This document shows, one piece after another, positions 38,661 through 48,963 of a stretch of 64,000 bases of DNA (the stretch's first letter is position 1; every line of letters begins with the position of its first letter). Source of the stretch: Leptotrichia sp. OH3620_COT-345 (lineage in GTDB: Bacteria > Fusobacteriota > Fusobacteriia > Fusobacteriales > Leptotrichiaceae); assembly GCF_003932895.1 (NCBI RefSeq), contig NZ_RQYW01000009.1, positions 48,301-112,300 of the forward strand, in the 5' to 3' direction. The notes below the pieces were generated by a model. It was not told the DNA's origin. It searched no databases and worked only from the letters and a program-made list of their open reading frames with translations. The translations under genes and the position numbers were made by a program.

Positions 38661-38712
38661 AAAGAAAATTTCTCAAATGGCAAATTTTGTCAGGAGAGAT
38701 TTTCTTTTTATT
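38661..38712 (+). terminator. Intrinsic terminator of crr
   Basis: AAGAAAATTTCTC (38662-38674) pairs with GAGAGATTTTCTT (38694-38706) with one T-G wobble, followed by T residues. Confidence 0.82.
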
Positions 38713-38833
38713 ATATATTTTTTTCAAAAAAGTATGAAAATTTTTTTCAGAAAGATAATAAATTTTTCTATATTTTTTTTTAATACAGTGTTATAATGAA
38801 AAATATTAAAAAAAAGAAAAGAGGATATAGATA

Positions 38834-40231
38834 ATGTTATTTAAAAAACATACGGCAGAAGAACGGAGAGAGTTAATTCTTCACGGAAATATTTTAAATA
38901 CTCTCCTTTTTTTATCTGCTCCTACACTTATGGTGGGTGTTATACAAGCCCTTGTTCCTTTATCCGACGGATTGTTTTTGAATAATCTTGCAGGGGTGGT
39001 CGTAGCCAGCGCCGTTTCATTCAGCCAGCCTGTTCTGAGTATAATGGTTGCTTTATCTCAGGGACTTGGAGTGGCAGCTATGGCAATGATAGGACAGCTG
39101 TATGGTCGGGGATCAATGAGAGCTGTAAAAGAAGTTTCATTGCAGGTTTTTGTTTTCGGATTTTTTATAGGAATTGCTTTAATGCCTATATGTGTAGCTT
39201 CAGGTTATTTTATCTCGAAAACATTAACTTCGGAAATTAAAAATGAAGTTTTTATTTACATTTCCCTTTATTCTTTACCCATGCCTTTTGTGTTTTTAAC
39301 TGCAATATATAATTCAGTAAAAAATGCAGTTGGGCGTCCGGAAGTTACTTTCATAAGAATTTTTATATTATTAATCTTGAAAATTATATTTAATGCTATT
39401 TTCCTTTATTTTTTAAGAATGGGTATTATAGGAGCAGTAATGGCTACTCTTTTTTCATATATTTCTATTACAGTATGGATGTGGCATGATTTATTTGTAA
39501 AAAATAGTGATATGAAGCTCAGTTTAAAAAAATATCATATTAAACTTCCGATTGTGGCAAGACTTTTTAAAATAGGTTTTCCGTCAATGTTAAGTTATAT
39601 GCTTATTCAGCTTGGATTTGTACTTATTAACAAAGAAATTGATAAATATGGTGCGATATCTCTTAATGCTCAGGGAATAGCATCGAATATTAATTCTATC
39701 TGTTTTATATTACCTTCCGCTATAGGAACTACAGTGACTACTATGATAAGTATGAATATGGGAATAGGTGAAATCGGTAAATCAAAAAAGATATTCAGAT
39801 ATGGCTGTATTACAAGTATTGTTATTGCTTTTCTTACAATAATTTCTATAGTCCCGTTTGCGGAAAATTTTACTATATTGTTTACTCGTAACAGAAAGGT
39901 TCTTGAAATTGCAAATAATGCTTTGAATATTTATACATATTCAGTTGTCAGTTTCGGAGTGTTTTCAATATGCCAGGGAGTTTTTATAGCTCTTGGGAGA
40001 ACAAAAGTTCCCTTGGTCATGGCAATTTTAAGAATATGGCTTTTCAGATATTTATTTATCATATTTACTCAAAAGTATCTGGGTGTATATGCTGTATTCT
40101 GGGGAAATCTTTTTTCCAATACTATTGCAGCATTACTATTTTTTTACCTTGTAAAAACACTTGACTGGAATATTAATATGGCAAAAATTCCTAAAAAGAA
40201 AAATACAGTTCCATTTTTGAAGAAGGTTTAA
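38834..40231 (+). CDS. MATE-family efflux transporter
   Basis: 465 residues with about 12 membrane helices in two MatE halves. Family segments include GNILNTLLFLSAPTLMVGVIQALVPLSDGLFL at the start and GVAAMAMIGQLYGRG. MATE proteins export cationic drugs or metabolites using Na+ or H+ gradients. The substrate here is unknown. It is monocistronic. Confidence 0.92.
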   Translation: MLFKKHTAEERRELILHGNILNTLLFLSAPTLMVGVIQALVPLSDGLFLNNLAGVVVASAVSFSQPVLSIMVALSQGLGVAAMAMIGQLYGRGSMRAVKEVSLQVFVFGFFIGIALMPICVASGYFISKTLTSEIKNEVFIYISLYSLPMPFVFLTAIYNSVKNAVGRPEVTFIRIFILLILKIIFNAIFLYFLRMGIIGAVMATLFSYISITVWMWHDLFVKNSDMKLSLKKYHIKLPIVARLFKIGFPSMLSYMLIQLGFVLINKEIDKYGAISLNAQGIASNINSICFILPSAIGTTVTTMISMNMGIGEIGKSKKIFRYGCITSIVIAFLTIISIVPFAENFTILFTRNRKVLEIANNALNIYTYSVVSFGVFSICQGVFIALGRTKVPLVMAILRIWLFRYLFIIFTQKYLGVYAVFWGNLFSNTIAALLFFYLVKTLDWNINMAKIPKKKNTVPFLKKV

Positions 40232-40420
40232 TGTTTTTTATGAGAGCTTATTGCCGCCTTTAGACACTTACTACTGACTGTAAAATTTTTAAAACCTTAA
40301 AAATATTATTATACTTGAAAACTGGAAATTCAGTTTATTCAGACAGATTTTTTCCGATTGACATAATTTCATATTTTTTCAGAAAAATTTTAAATGTCGA
40401 AGGAAATCGAAATGTTAAGT

Positions 40421-40591
40421 AAAAATTTCAACATTCAAATTATTCAGCGAAAAAAATACGAGAATAAGTGTGAAGAAAAATCACTGTTTGAGCATAGCGA
40501 GTTTGTGATTTTTTAGTGAATGGAGTGTTTTTGAGTATGAAATAATTTGAGTTGATAAATTTTTTGTCAAACTTTTTTATAAAAAAGTTTG
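40421..40591. repeat. Complex foldback (nested inverted repeats)
   Basis: A left arm (40421-40446) and right arm (40538-40565) are imperfect inverted repeats of about 26 nt. Between them AAAAATCAC (40476-40484) pairs with GTGATTTTT (40505-40513). Right beside it a 24-nt perfect palindrome (40568-40591, CAAACTTTTTT and its complement) follows. The arrangement recalls repetitive intergenic elements or transposon ends. Only one copy is in the window, so its repetitive nature is not shown here. Confidence 0.45.
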
Positions 40592-40654
40592 GAAAGGTTT
40601 ACTAAGGTTTTTCAAAAACAGGAAAGCAAAAAATATGAGATAACAAATTTAAAC

Positions 40655-40683
40655 TTTACAAATACATATAAAATATGTATAAT
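40655..40683 (+). promoter_or_regulatory. Predicted promoter of the lysine operon
   Basis: TTTACA (40655-40660), a 17-nt spacer and TATAAT (40678-40683). Transcription would begin almost exactly at the 5' end of the riboswitch. Confidence 0.75.
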
Positions 40684-40688
40684 ATGTC

Positions 40689-40858
40689 AAGATAGAGGTG
40701 CAGTTGTTAAGAGTAAATTTATGGAGAAGAGTCAATTTGATGAAGTAAATGGAAAGGGATAACTGCCGAAGGGCAAAGTGTGACTGACTTTGTTGCTGGG
40801 GCTACGGAAAATATCCGTAGAACTGTCATTATCATAGTGATAATGGTGAGCTGTCAGA
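40689..40858 (+). promoter_or_regulatory. Lysine riboswitch (L box)
   Basis: The sequence has the conserved elements in order: GATAGAGGTGCAG at the 5' side, AAGAGTAA, GGAAAGGGATAACTGCCGAAGGGC, TTGCTGGGGCTAC, and the closing GAGCTGTC whose CTGTC pairs with the opening GATAG. With an intrinsic terminator 55 nt downstream and lysA next, it fits a lysine-sensing, transcription-terminating switch. Confidence 0.92.
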
Positions 40859-40912
40859 TATAAATTAATAATTTTAATATATTTATTATATATTTATAAA
40901 ATAATTGCTTTA

Positions 40913-40942
40913 TATGCTGATATTCTCTATCAGCATTTTTTT
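40913..40942 (+). terminator. Riboswitch expression-platform terminator
   Basis: ATGCTGATA (40914-40922) pairs perfectly with TATCAGCAT (40928-40936), loop TTCTC, followed by a T tract. It lies between aptamer and lysA and would form when lysine is bound. Confidence 0.9.
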
Positions 40943-40976
40943 ATGAAAGAAATTTAAAAAATAGGAGGAATGGGAA

Positions 40977-42284
40977 ATGAAATTGTTTGGGACATCAGAA
41001 GTAAATAAGAAGGGGAATTTATCTATAGGAGGAGTAGATACAATAGAACTTGTAAAAGAATTTAAAACTCCTCTTTACGTAATGGATCAGGAATTAATAG
41101 AAACAACAATTGACAAAATGAAGAAAGTGTTCGTGTCTTCAAGATTTGATACACATATTGCTTATGCGGGGAAGGCGTTTTTTACTACAGGAATGGCTAA
41201 ATTAATTAATTCAAAAGGACTTGAACTTGATGTAGTTTCGGGAGGCGAACTGTATACAGCATATAAAGCGGGGTTTCCTATGAATAAAGTACATATGCAC
41301 GGAAACAACAAAACTTATGAAGAACTGAAAATGGCAATAGAACTGGGAATAAAAGAAATAGTAATAGATAATGAAAATGAAATAGAAAAAATAGAGGAAA
41401 TATGTAAGGAAAAAGGGAAAAAACAGGCTGTACTTCTTAGAATAGATCCCGGAATTGAAGCACATACACATCATTATATAAAAACTTCAGGGCTTACATC
41501 AAAATTTGGGGTATCTTTATTTCAAAAAAATCTTTTTGAAATAGTAAAAAGGATAAATGATAGTGAACATTTTGAATTTAAAGGATTTCATACACATATA
41601 GGTTCCCAGATATTTCAATCTGAATTTTTTATATTTGCGTTGGATGAAATATTTAAATATCTGGATAAACTTAAAAAAGAACTTGGAATAGTTGTTCATA
41701 CTGTAAATATGGGAGGAGGCTTTGGAATATATTATAAAGAAGGAGATGATCCTGCGGCCATTGAAGAAGTACTTCAAGAAATAATAACTTATACAGAAGC
41801 CATGGAAATAAAATATAAAATAGGTTTTAAAGAATTATGTATTGAGCCGGGAAGAAGTATAGTAGGTAATGCAGGTACGACTCTTTATGAAGTGGGAGGA
41901 ATAAAAGAAACGGTAGGAGGAAAAACTTATATATTTGTCAACGGAGGAATGGCGGACAATATAAGACCGGCACTTTATCAGGCGGAATATGAGGCAGGAG
42001 TAGTTAATAAACTCAATGAAATACCTGTAAATGAAGTTACTCTTGCAGGGAAATTTTGCGAGTCGGGAGATATTTTAATTGAAAAAACTAAACTTCAGAA
42101 TACACAAGTAGGGGATATTCTTGCTATTACTACAACAGGAGCATACTGTTATTCAATGTCCAGTAATTATAACAGATTTACAAAGCCTGCAGTTGTATTT
42201 GTAAAAGACGGGAAAGCAAAACTTGCAGTAAAAAGAGAATCTTATGAAGATATAGTAAGAAATGATGAAATTTTTGAACTATAA
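40977..42284 (+). CDS. lysA: Diaminopimelate decarboxylase
   Basis: The last step of lysine synthesis, meso-DAP to lysine, with PLP. 435 residues of the fold-type III decarboxylase family: the PLP lysine lies in AYAGKAFFTTGMA (about residue 66), the glycine loop in NMGGGFGIYY, EPGRSIVGNAG contacts the phosphate, and the catalytic cysteine is in GKFCESGDIL. It is the first gene under the lysine riboswitch, preceded by AGGAGG. Confidence 0.96.
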   Translation: MKLFGTSEVNKKGNLSIGGVDTIELVKEFKTPLYVMDQELIETTIDKMKKVFVSSRFDTHIAYAGKAFFTTGMAKLINSKGLELDVVSGGELYTAYKAGFPMNKVHMHGNNKTYEELKMAIELGIKEIVIDNENEIEKIEEICKEKGKKQAVLLRIDPGIEAHTHHYIKTSGLTSKFGVSLFQKNLFEIVKRINDSEHFEFKGFHTHIGSQIFQSEFFIFALDEIFKYLDKLKKELGIVVHTVNMGGGFGIYYKEGDDPAAIEEVLQEIITYTEAMEIKYKIGFKELCIEPGRSIVGNAGTTLYEVGGIKETVGGKTYIFVNGGMADNIRPALYQAEYEAGVVNKLNEIPVNEVTLAGKFCESGDILIEKTKLQNTQVGDILAITTTGAYCYSMSSNYNRFTKPAVVFVKDGKAKLAVKRESYEDIVRNDEIFEL

Positions 42285-42515
42285 TTTTATAGGAAAATAA
42301 GTTTTAAAAAAAATATAAATTGTGGTAAAATAGATTAGAATATTGAATTTTGAAAAGATTATTTTGAAATATTCTTTGAAGTGTGAGATAACTGAATTGG
42401 GAAAATGAAAAAAATAAATTTATAGAAGTATGATAAAATAAAATTCAAATTGCTGAATTTGAAATTTGTATACAATTAAAACTAAAGAAAATAATTTTAG
42501 AAAGCAGGTTTTATA

Positions 42516-43718
42516 GTGATAATAGTACATAAATATGGCGGAAGTTCTGTAGCTACAACTGAAAAAATATTAGACATAGCAAAATATCTGGGAAAAGTGA
42601 AATCGGAAAACAATGATGTAGTAGTTGTAGTTTCTGCAATGGGAAAAACTACTGACAATTTAATAAAATTGGCATATGAAATAACTGAAGACCCTGATAA
42701 AAGGGAAATGGACAGACTTATGTCAACGGGAGAACAGCAGACGATTGCTCTTCTAAGTATAGCTCTACAGTCATTGGGATATGATGCTATATCCCTTACG
42801 GGTCGACAGGCAGGAATAATGACAGAAGGTCATCACACAAAAAATAGGATAAAATCTATAGATGGTGAAAAAATAAAAGGATACTTGAAAGAAGGTAAAA
42901 TTGTCATAGTTGCCGGATTTCAAGGTGTAGATAAATTAGGAGATGTGGCTACACTGGGAAGAGGGGGTTCAGACACTTCGGCAGTTGCTCTTGCTGCTGT
43001 ACTTAATGCAAAATGTGAGATATATACTGATGTAGATGGTATATATTCTATTGATCCGAGAGTTTATCCAGATGCAAAGAAAATTTCACATATATCTTAT
43101 GATGAAATGATGGAGCTGGCATTTTTAGGAGCAGGAGTAATGGAATCGAGAGCAGTGGAATTGGGTAAAAAATATGGAGTGGAAATATATGTAGGAAAAT
43201 CTTTAGGAGAAAAAAATGGAACTATAATAACTTCAAAGGAGAAAATGATGGAAGAAAAAGTAATAACGGGTATATCCGTTAATGAAAATATATTAATGGT
43301 TAATATTGAAAATATACCGACATATGCAAAAAATGTTTATGCAATTTTTGAACAAGCTGTAAATCTCGGGATAAATATTGATATGATAAGTCAGAATGAT
43401 GTGTTAAGCGAACATGGGAGTTTTGCTTTTGCCTGTCCTAAAACTGAAAAGACTTCTCTGGAAAAATTAAGTGAAATACTAAAAGAGGAATTTAAGGATA
43501 TATCTGTAATTATAAATCCTTATGTAGTTAAAGTTTCTTTGGTAGGAATAGGACTTATAAGTAATACAGTAGTTGCGGCAAGGATATTTAAAGTTTTTGC
43601 GGAAAATAATATAAGTTTCCATCAAGTGGCGGCTTCAGAAATAAGTATAGCCATAATAGTGGATGAAGTAATGGGGAAAGAAGCTGCAAGGCTTCTTGCA
43701 AAAGAATTTAACATTTAG
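42516..43718 (+). CDS. lysC: Aspartokinase (lysine-branch copy)
   Basis: The second aspartokinase of the window: 400 residues with HKYGGSSVA, TLGRGGSDTSAVAL and two C-terminal ACT modules (about 255-400). Within the riboswitch-controlled operon it probably serves lysine synthesis, while the copy at 18127-19350 pairs with hom. Start GTG at 42516 has only a weak AAGCAGG site. The 231-bp gap before it holds a TTCAAATT/AATTTGAA hairpin (42444-42463) and no clear terminator. Confidence 0.94.
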   Translation: MIIVHKYGGSSVATTEKILDIAKYLGKVKSENNDVVVVVSAMGKTTDNLIKLAYEITEDPDKREMDRLMSTGEQQTIALLSIALQSLGYDAISLTGRQAGIMTEGHHTKNRIKSIDGEKIKGYLKEGKIVIVAGFQGVDKLGDVATLGRGGSDTSAVALAAVLNAKCEIYTDVDGIYSIDPRVYPDAKKISHISYDEMMELAFLGAGVMESRAVELGKKYGVEIYVGKSLGEKNGTIITSKEKMMEEKVITGISVNENILMVNIENIPTYAKNVYAIFEQAVNLGINIDMISQNDVLSEHGSFAFACPKTEKTSLEKLSEILKEEFKDISVIINPYVVKVSLVGIGLISNTVVAARIFKVFAENNISFHQVAASEISIAIIVDEVMGKEAARLLAKEFNI

Positions 43719-43780
43719 TAAAGTAGATATAAATATTAGTAAGAATAAAGACTTAATATTAAATAAAGGAGGAATTAAAG

Positions 43781-44626
43781 ATGCTGAAATTTGAAAAATA
43801 TCAGGGAGCGGGAAATGACTTTATTATTGTCAATGAAAAAGACCTTATAGAAAAAGGAATACCCGATTACAGTCAATTTGCCCATGAAATATGTTGTCGA
43901 CATTTCGGTATTGGAGCGGACGGTCTTTTAATATTGAAATATGTAGCGAATATGCCTTTCATGTTTTTCTATAATCCGGATGGAAGTCAGGCTCCTATGT
44001 GTGGTAACGGAATAAGATGTTTTGGTCACTACCTAAAAAATAACAATGTTGAACAGGAAGATAGATTTACAATAAAAACTCTTGCAGGTGACATGATTAT
44101 TGAAACTTTCACTGAAAATGACGTTTTTTTTGCTAAAGTAAATATGGGTGAACCTATATTTGACGTGAAAAAGATGATTAATATTGAAAATGAAAGATTT
44201 ATGCGGGAAAAAATAACTATAGATGAAAAAGAAGTGGAAATTTCATATATTTTTATGGGGACGGATCATTCGGTTATATTTGTAAATGATTTTGAAGAGT
44301 ACAACATAGATACATTCGGGAAAAAAGTAGAAAACTTTACTGAGTTGTTTCCCAAAAAAGTGAATGTAAACTTTGTCAAAGTTATAGACAAAAAACGTAT
44401 TGAAATAATTACATGGGAAAGAGGAGCAGGAAGAACTCTTGCATGTGGAACGGGAGCCACAGCATCGGCAGTTCTCGCAAGGATTTATGGATTTGTAGAA
44501 GATCATATAAATGTAAAAGTTCCCGGAGGACAGCTTGTTATAGATTATGCAGGATACGGAAGTGAAGCTTTTATGACGGGTCCGAGTGAAAAAATAGCTG
44601 AAGGATATTATATTTTCAAAAGATAA
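43781..44626 (+). CDS. dapF: Diaminopimelate epimerase
   Basis: It converts LL-DAP to meso-DAP without a cofactor, using two cysteines. 281 residues with both active-site segments: MCGNGIRCFG (about 72-81) and LACGTGATASA (about 223-233), and the N-terminal KYQGAGNDFI. Preceded by AAAGGAGG, 62 bp after lysC. Its presence implies the succinylase, acetylase or LL-aminotransferase route rather than direct meso-DAP dehydrogenase. Confidence 0.96.
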   Translation: MLKFEKYQGAGNDFIIVNEKDLIEKGIPDYSQFAHEICCRHFGIGADGLLILKYVANMPFMFFYNPDGSQAPMCGNGIRCFGHYLKNNNVEQEDRFTIKTLAGDMIIETFTENDVFFAKVNMGEPIFDVKKMINIENERFMREKITIDEKEVEISYIFMGTDHSVIFVNDFEEYNIDTFGKKVENFTELFPKKVNVNFVKVIDKKRIEIITWERGAGRTLACGTGATASAVLARIYGFVEDHINVKVPGGQLVIDYAGYGSEAFMTGPSEKIAEGYYIFKR

Positions 44627-44649
44627 AATGTAGAAAAGAGATGATAACT

Positions 44650-45531
44650 ATGAAATTTGAAGGATCATATGTAGCACTTATAACTCCATTTAAAGAAAGC
44701 GGAGAACTCGATGAAGAAAAAATAAGAGAACTTGTAAACTATCATATTGAAAATGGAACAGCAGGAATAGTGCCATGTGGGACTACAGGAGAAGCTCCTA
44801 CACTGACTTTTACCGAACATGAAAAAGTTATAAAAATAGTAGTGGAAGAAGTAAAAGGAAGAATACAGGTAATAGCGGGAGCAGGATCAAATAATACACA
44901 GAGAGCGATAGAGCTTACAAAGTATGCAAAGGAATTGGGAGCAGATGCTGCACTCAGTACATGTCCTTATTATAATAAGCCGAGCCAGAGAGGACTTTAC
45001 GAACATTATAAAAAAATAGCTGAAGAAGCGAAATTTCCGGTAATGCTTTATAATGTTCCTGGAAGAACAGGAGTAAATATAGAAGCTGAAACAGTAGCAA
45101 AACTTGCAGAAATTCCTGAAATAGTTGCTATAAAGGAAGCAACAGGCAGTCTTGAGCAGATGATAAAAATACAGGATTTGTGCGGAGATAAAATAGAAAT
45201 TTTATCAGGAGAAGATCATTTAATATTACCGATGCTGTCGATAGGGGCAAAAGGAGTAGTTTCAGTAGTTGCAAATATTATGCCACAGGAAATGAGCAAT
45301 CTGATATATTCATTTTTAAATAAGGATTTTGATAAAGCTTATAAATTGCATACCGACTTATATGATGTCAGCAGAAATATGTTTATAGAAGGGAATCCTG
45401 TTACTGTAAAAACTGCAATGAAAATACTCGGAAAAATTAAAAATGACAACGTAAGGCTTCCACTTCTTCCGTCAGAGGAAGAAACTCAGAAAAAACTGGA
45501 AAAACTGTTTAAGGAAAAAGGGATAATCTAA
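44650..45531 (+). CDS. dapA: 4-hydroxy-tetrahydrodipicolinate synthase
   Basis: It condenses aspartate semialdehyde with pyruvate, the committed step to DAP. About 293 residues of the class I aldolase fold: the Schiff-base lysine lies in VAIKEATGS, the tyrosine in YNVPGRTG, and CGTTGEAPTL binds pyruvate. An ATG at 44641 directly abuts the purine-rich AAAAGAG site. The ATG at 44650 has normal spacing and matches family N-termini (MKFEGSYVALITPF). Confidence 0.96.
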   Translation: MKFEGSYVALITPFKESGELDEEKIRELVNYHIENGTAGIVPCGTTGEAPTLTFTEHEKVIKIVVEEVKGRIQVIAGAGSNNTQRAIELTKYAKELGADAALSTCPYYNKPSQRGLYEHYKKIAEEAKFPVMLYNVPGRTGVNIEAETVAKLAEIPEIVAIKEATGSLEQMIKIQDLCGDKIEILSGEDHLILPMLSIGAKGVVSVVANIMPQEMSNLIYSFLNKDFDKAYKLHTDLYDVSRNMFIEGNPVTVKTAMKILGKIKNDNVRLPLLPSEEETQKKLEKLFKEKGII

Positions 45532-45554
45532 TTAATAAAAGCAGGAGGAATGAA

Positions 45555-46553
45555 ATGAAAAAATATAATGTGGCAATAGTTGGAGCAACAGGGCTGGTAG
45601 GTCGGACATTTTTAAAGGTTTTGAAAGAGAGAAATTTTCCTATAGAAAATTTATATTTATATGCTTCAAAAAGATCAGCAGGAAAGATTGTCGAATTTGG
45701 TGGGAAAAATTATACGGTGATTGAGCTGAAAGATGAAAATATAAGGGAAGATATACATATAGCATTATTTTCAGCAGGAGGAGGAATATCTCTCGAATTT
45801 GCTCCGAAATTTAGAGATAGAGGAGCTGTAGTAGTAGATAACAGCAGTGCATGGAGAATGGAAAAAGACATACCGTTGGTAGTTCCTGAAGCAAATCCCG
45901 AAGCACTTGACGGGCATAAAGGTATAATAGCCAACTGTAACTGTTCAACTATACAGGTTATTCCTGTATTGAAAGTTCTTCAAGATAAATATGGACTTAA
46001 AAGAGTCGTATTTTCAACTTATCAGGCAGTGGCAGGTTCCGGGCAGAAAGGGATAGACGATCTTGAAGCAAATTTAAGAGGGGAACCGTCAAAAGGGTAT
46101 CCTCATCAGATAGCATTTAATCTAATCCCACATATTGATGTGTTTCTGGATAACGGATATACAAAAGAAGAAATGAAAATGGTGCAGGAAACAAGAAAAA
46201 TATTAAACCTTCCTGACTTGAGAGTAACAGCCACATGTGTAAGAGTGCCGGTGAGAATGGGACATGCAGTTTCCATAAATGTGGAACTGGAAAAACATTT
46301 TGATTTAAAAGATGTGATAAAAGCTTTTGAAGAAAAAGAAGGAGTTATTGTAAGAGATGATGTTTCTGAAAATATATATCCTATGCCTATAGAAGCAGCA
46401 GGAACAGATGAAATATATGTAGGAAGAATAAGAAGAGATGAATCAGTAGAGAGCGGACTGAATTTATGGGTAGTTGCAGATAATATAAGAAAAGGTGCGG
46501 CAACTAACACTATTCAGATTGCTGAAACATTAATAAAAAAAGGAGTTATATAA
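45555..46553 (+). CDS. asd: Aspartate-semialdehyde dehydrogenase
   Basis: It reduces aspartyl phosphate to the semialdehyde that feeds DapA and Hom. 332 residues: NADP motif VGATGLVGRTF (about 9-19), the catalytic cysteine in ANCNCSTIQ (about 128-136), and the AVAGSGQKG segment. It is preceded by CAGGAGG and followed directly by the importer gene, whose TTG start comes right after the asd stop codon. Confidence 0.96.
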   Translation: MKKYNVAIVGATGLVGRTFLKVLKERNFPIENLYLYASKRSAGKIVEFGGKNYTVIELKDENIREDIHIALFSAGGGISLEFAPKFRDRGAVVVDNSSAWRMEKDIPLVVPEANPEALDGHKGIIANCNCSTIQVIPVLKVLQDKYGLKRVVFSTYQAVAGSGQKGIDDLEANLRGEPSKGYPHQIAFNLIPHIDVFLDNGYTKEEMKMVQETRKILNLPDLRVTATCVRVPVRMGHAVSINVELEKHFDLKDVIKAFEEKEGVIVRDDVSENIYPMPIEAAGTDEIYVGRIRRDESVESGLNLWVVADNIRKGAATNTIQIAETLIKKGVI

Positions 46554-48146
46554 TTGAAACTGAATAAAATAAAAAATAAAATAGTTCTGTTACTAATATT
46601 TTTGACTGTATTTGTTGGAGGATATGCTCAAAATGGAGAGCTTAAAGTTGGGATGGAATGTGGTTATGCTCCTTTTAACTGGTTTCAAAATACAGGTAAA
46701 AACGATGCAGTAAAAATAGAAGGGGGCTACTGTGGAGGTTATGATGTTGAAATAGCCAAATTAATAGCTGAAGGACTGGGGAAAAAATTAGTTATAGTAA
46801 AATCTGAATGGGATGCTCTTTTAGGACCTGCACTGACTTCAGGGAAAGTAGATATAGTTATTGCAGGAATGTCACCTACAATAGAAAGAAAAGAAAGCCT
46901 ATCTTTTACAAAACCTTATTACGAATCAGATTTGGTAGTGGTAGTGGCAAAAGACGGGAAATATACTACAGCAAAGTCAATTAATGATTTTCAGGGAGCA
47001 AGAATAACGGGTCAATTAAGCACCTTACATTATAATGTCATAAATCAGATGAAAGGGGTATCGAAACAACCTGCAATGGAAAATTTTCCTGCAATGATAG
47101 TAGCATTAAGTTCAGGGAAGATAGACGGATATGTTTCAGAAAAACCGGGAGCGATGGCAGCCCAACTTTCAAATCCTAATTTGACTTTTATAGAATTTGA
47201 TAAAGAAAACGGATTTGAGTATGAAAATTCTGAAGTGGATGTAGCAATAGGTATAAAAAAAGGAAATGAAGAACTTGTTCAGAAAATAAACGAGATTTTG
47301 GATGAAATATCTTCAGAAAAAAGAAAAAGTATTATGGAAACTGCCATAAAAAATCAACCTGAAATGGAGCAGAGGTCATTTACGGAATGGGTATTATTTT
47401 TCCTTAGAAATAATTGGGGAGCATTTCTTAAAGGGACATTGACTACTTTGCTTGTTTCGCTGACAGGAACTATAGTAGGATTTATAATAGGCTTGGGAGT
47501 TATACTCGTTAAAAATATAAATACCGATGAAAGAACACCGAAACTGAAAAAAATCGGTCTGAAAATACTAAATACATTTTTTTCAATTTATGTGACAGTA
47601 TTTAGAGGAACACCGATGATCGTTCAGTCAATGGTGATATATTACGGTTCATCTCAAGTTTTTAACTGGAATTTTTCTCCTATGGGAGCGGCGCTTTTTA
47701 TAGTTTCTATAAATACGGGTGCGTATATGTGTGAAATCATAAGAGGGGGAATAGATTCCATAGATAAAGGTCAGTTTGAAGCTGCACAAGCAATAGGAAT
47801 GACTCATTTTCAAATGATGAAAAATATAATTTTTCCGCAGATGTTCAGAATTATTCTTCCTGCAATAGGAAATGAATTTATTATAAATATAAAAGATACT
47901 TCTGTATTAAATGTAATAAGTGTTACGGAACTTTTTTTCATATCAAAATCCGTAGCGGGGTCATATTCCCGTTACTATGAAGTATTTATTATTACCAGTG
48001 TAATATATTTCTTTCTGACATTTACATTATCTTCTATTTTAAAATATATCGAGAAAAAAATAGACGGACCTCAGAATTTTGAATTTCTTGATGAAATTTC
48101 TACAAAGGATACAACTCAGGGGATAATTACAGGAGGGGATAAGTAA
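46554..48146 (+). CDS. Fused amino-acid-binding protein and ABC permease, probably for lysine
   Basis: 530 residues: signal peptide (about 1-25), a periplasmic SBP_bac_3 binding domain (about 28-260, [13 protein letters not shown]), then a HisM/GlnP-type permease (about 280-510) with the EAA loop [20 protein letters not shown]. Such binding-protein-permease fusions occur in polar amino-acid importers. Its location in the lysine-riboswitch operon makes lysine, or another basic amino acid, the likely substrate (inference). Start TTG follows AAAGGAG in the end of asd. It overlaps the ATPase gene by one base. Confidence 0.9.
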   Translation: MKLNKIKNKIVLLLIFLTVFVGGYAQNGELKVGMECGYAPFNWFQNTGKNDAVKIEGGYCGGYDVEIAKLIAEGLGKKLVIVKSEWDALLGPALTSGKVDIVIAGMSPTIERKESLSFTKPYYESDLVVVVAKDGKYTTAKSINDFQGARITGQLSTLHYNVINQMKGVSKQPAMENFPAMIVALSSGKIDGYVSEKPGAMAAQLSNPNLTFIEFDKENGFEYENSEVDVAIGIKKGNEELVQKINEILDEISSEKRKSIMETAIKNQPEMEQRSFTEWVLFFLRNNWGAFLKGTLTTLLVSLTGTIVGFIIGLGVILVKNINTDERTPKLKKIGLKILNTFFSIYVTVFRGTPMIVQSMVIYYGSSQVFNWNFSPMGAALFIVSINTGAYMCEIIRGGIDSIDKGQFEAAQAIGMTHFQMMKNIIFPQMFRIILPAIGNEFIINIKDTSVLNVISVTELFFISKSVAGSYSRYYEVFIITSVIYFFLTFTLSSILKYIEKKIDGPQNFEFLDEISTKDTTQGIITGGDK

Positions 48147-48892
48147 TGAAAAAAGGAAATAAGGTAATAGAAATCAAAAATATAAGAAAAGATTTCGGAA
48201 ACAGAACAGTTTTAAAAGATATAAACTTTGATGTATATGAAAAAGAAGTTGTAAGTATAATCGGTTCCTCAGGGAGCGGAAAATCCACTCTTTTAAGATG
48301 TATTAATTTACTGGAAAGACCTACAGGGGGAGAAATACTTTTTCATGGAAAAGATATAGTTTCAGGCAATGTTCCGCTCATAAAATTAAGAGAAAAAGTG
48401 GGAATGGTTTTTCAGCAGTTTAATTTATTCAATAATCTGAGTGTACTGGACAACTGTGTGATAGGACAGGTGAAAGTACTGAAAAAATCTCGTGAAGAGG
48501 CTGAAAAGACCGCAAAGGAACTTCTTACAAAAGTCGGTATGGAAAGATACGTTCATGCAAAACCTTCCCAGATATCAGGAGGACAAAAGCAGAGAGTGGC
48601 TATTGCAAGAGCACTGGCAATGGAACCTGAAGTTTTATTATTTGATGAACCAACATCAGCTCTTGATCCTGAAATGGTAGGGGAAGTTCTAAAAGTTATG
48701 AAAGATCTCGCAAATAGCGGTCTTACTATGATTGTAGTTACACATGAAATGAATTTTGCTCATGATGTTTCCAGCCGTGTAGTTTTTATGGATCAGGGTA
48801 TCATTGTAGAAGATGACAGACCGGAAGTAATTTTTGACAATCCTGTACATGATAGAACCAAAGAATTTTTGTCAAGAATGTTAAATAAATAG
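48146..48892 (+). CDS. ATPase of the probable lysine ABC importer
   Basis: 248 residues of the GlnQ/HisP class: Walker [10 protein letters not shown] (about 36-44), signature [15 protein letters not shown], Walker [15 protein letters not shown]-loop THEM. The start overlaps the stop of the fused permease gene, so the two are translationally coupled. Last gene of the lysine operon in view. Confidence 0.93.
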   Translation: MKKGNKVIEIKNIRKDFGNRTVLKDINFDVYEKEVVSIIGSSGSGKSTLLRCINLLERPTGGEILFHGKDIVSGNVPLIKLREKVGMVFQQFNLFNNLSVLDNCVIGQVKVLKKSREEAEKTAKELLTKVGMERYVHAKPSQISGGQKQRVAIARALAMEPEVLLFDEPTSALDPEMVGEVLKVMKDLANSGLTMIVVTHEMNFAHDVSSRVVFMDQGIIVEDDRPEVIFDNPVHDRTKEFLSRMLNK

Positions 48893-48963
48893 TATTGATA
48901 TTATTGGAAAAATAATGTAAAATAAAATGAAATTTAAATAAATAATAAAATTAAGGAGAAAAA

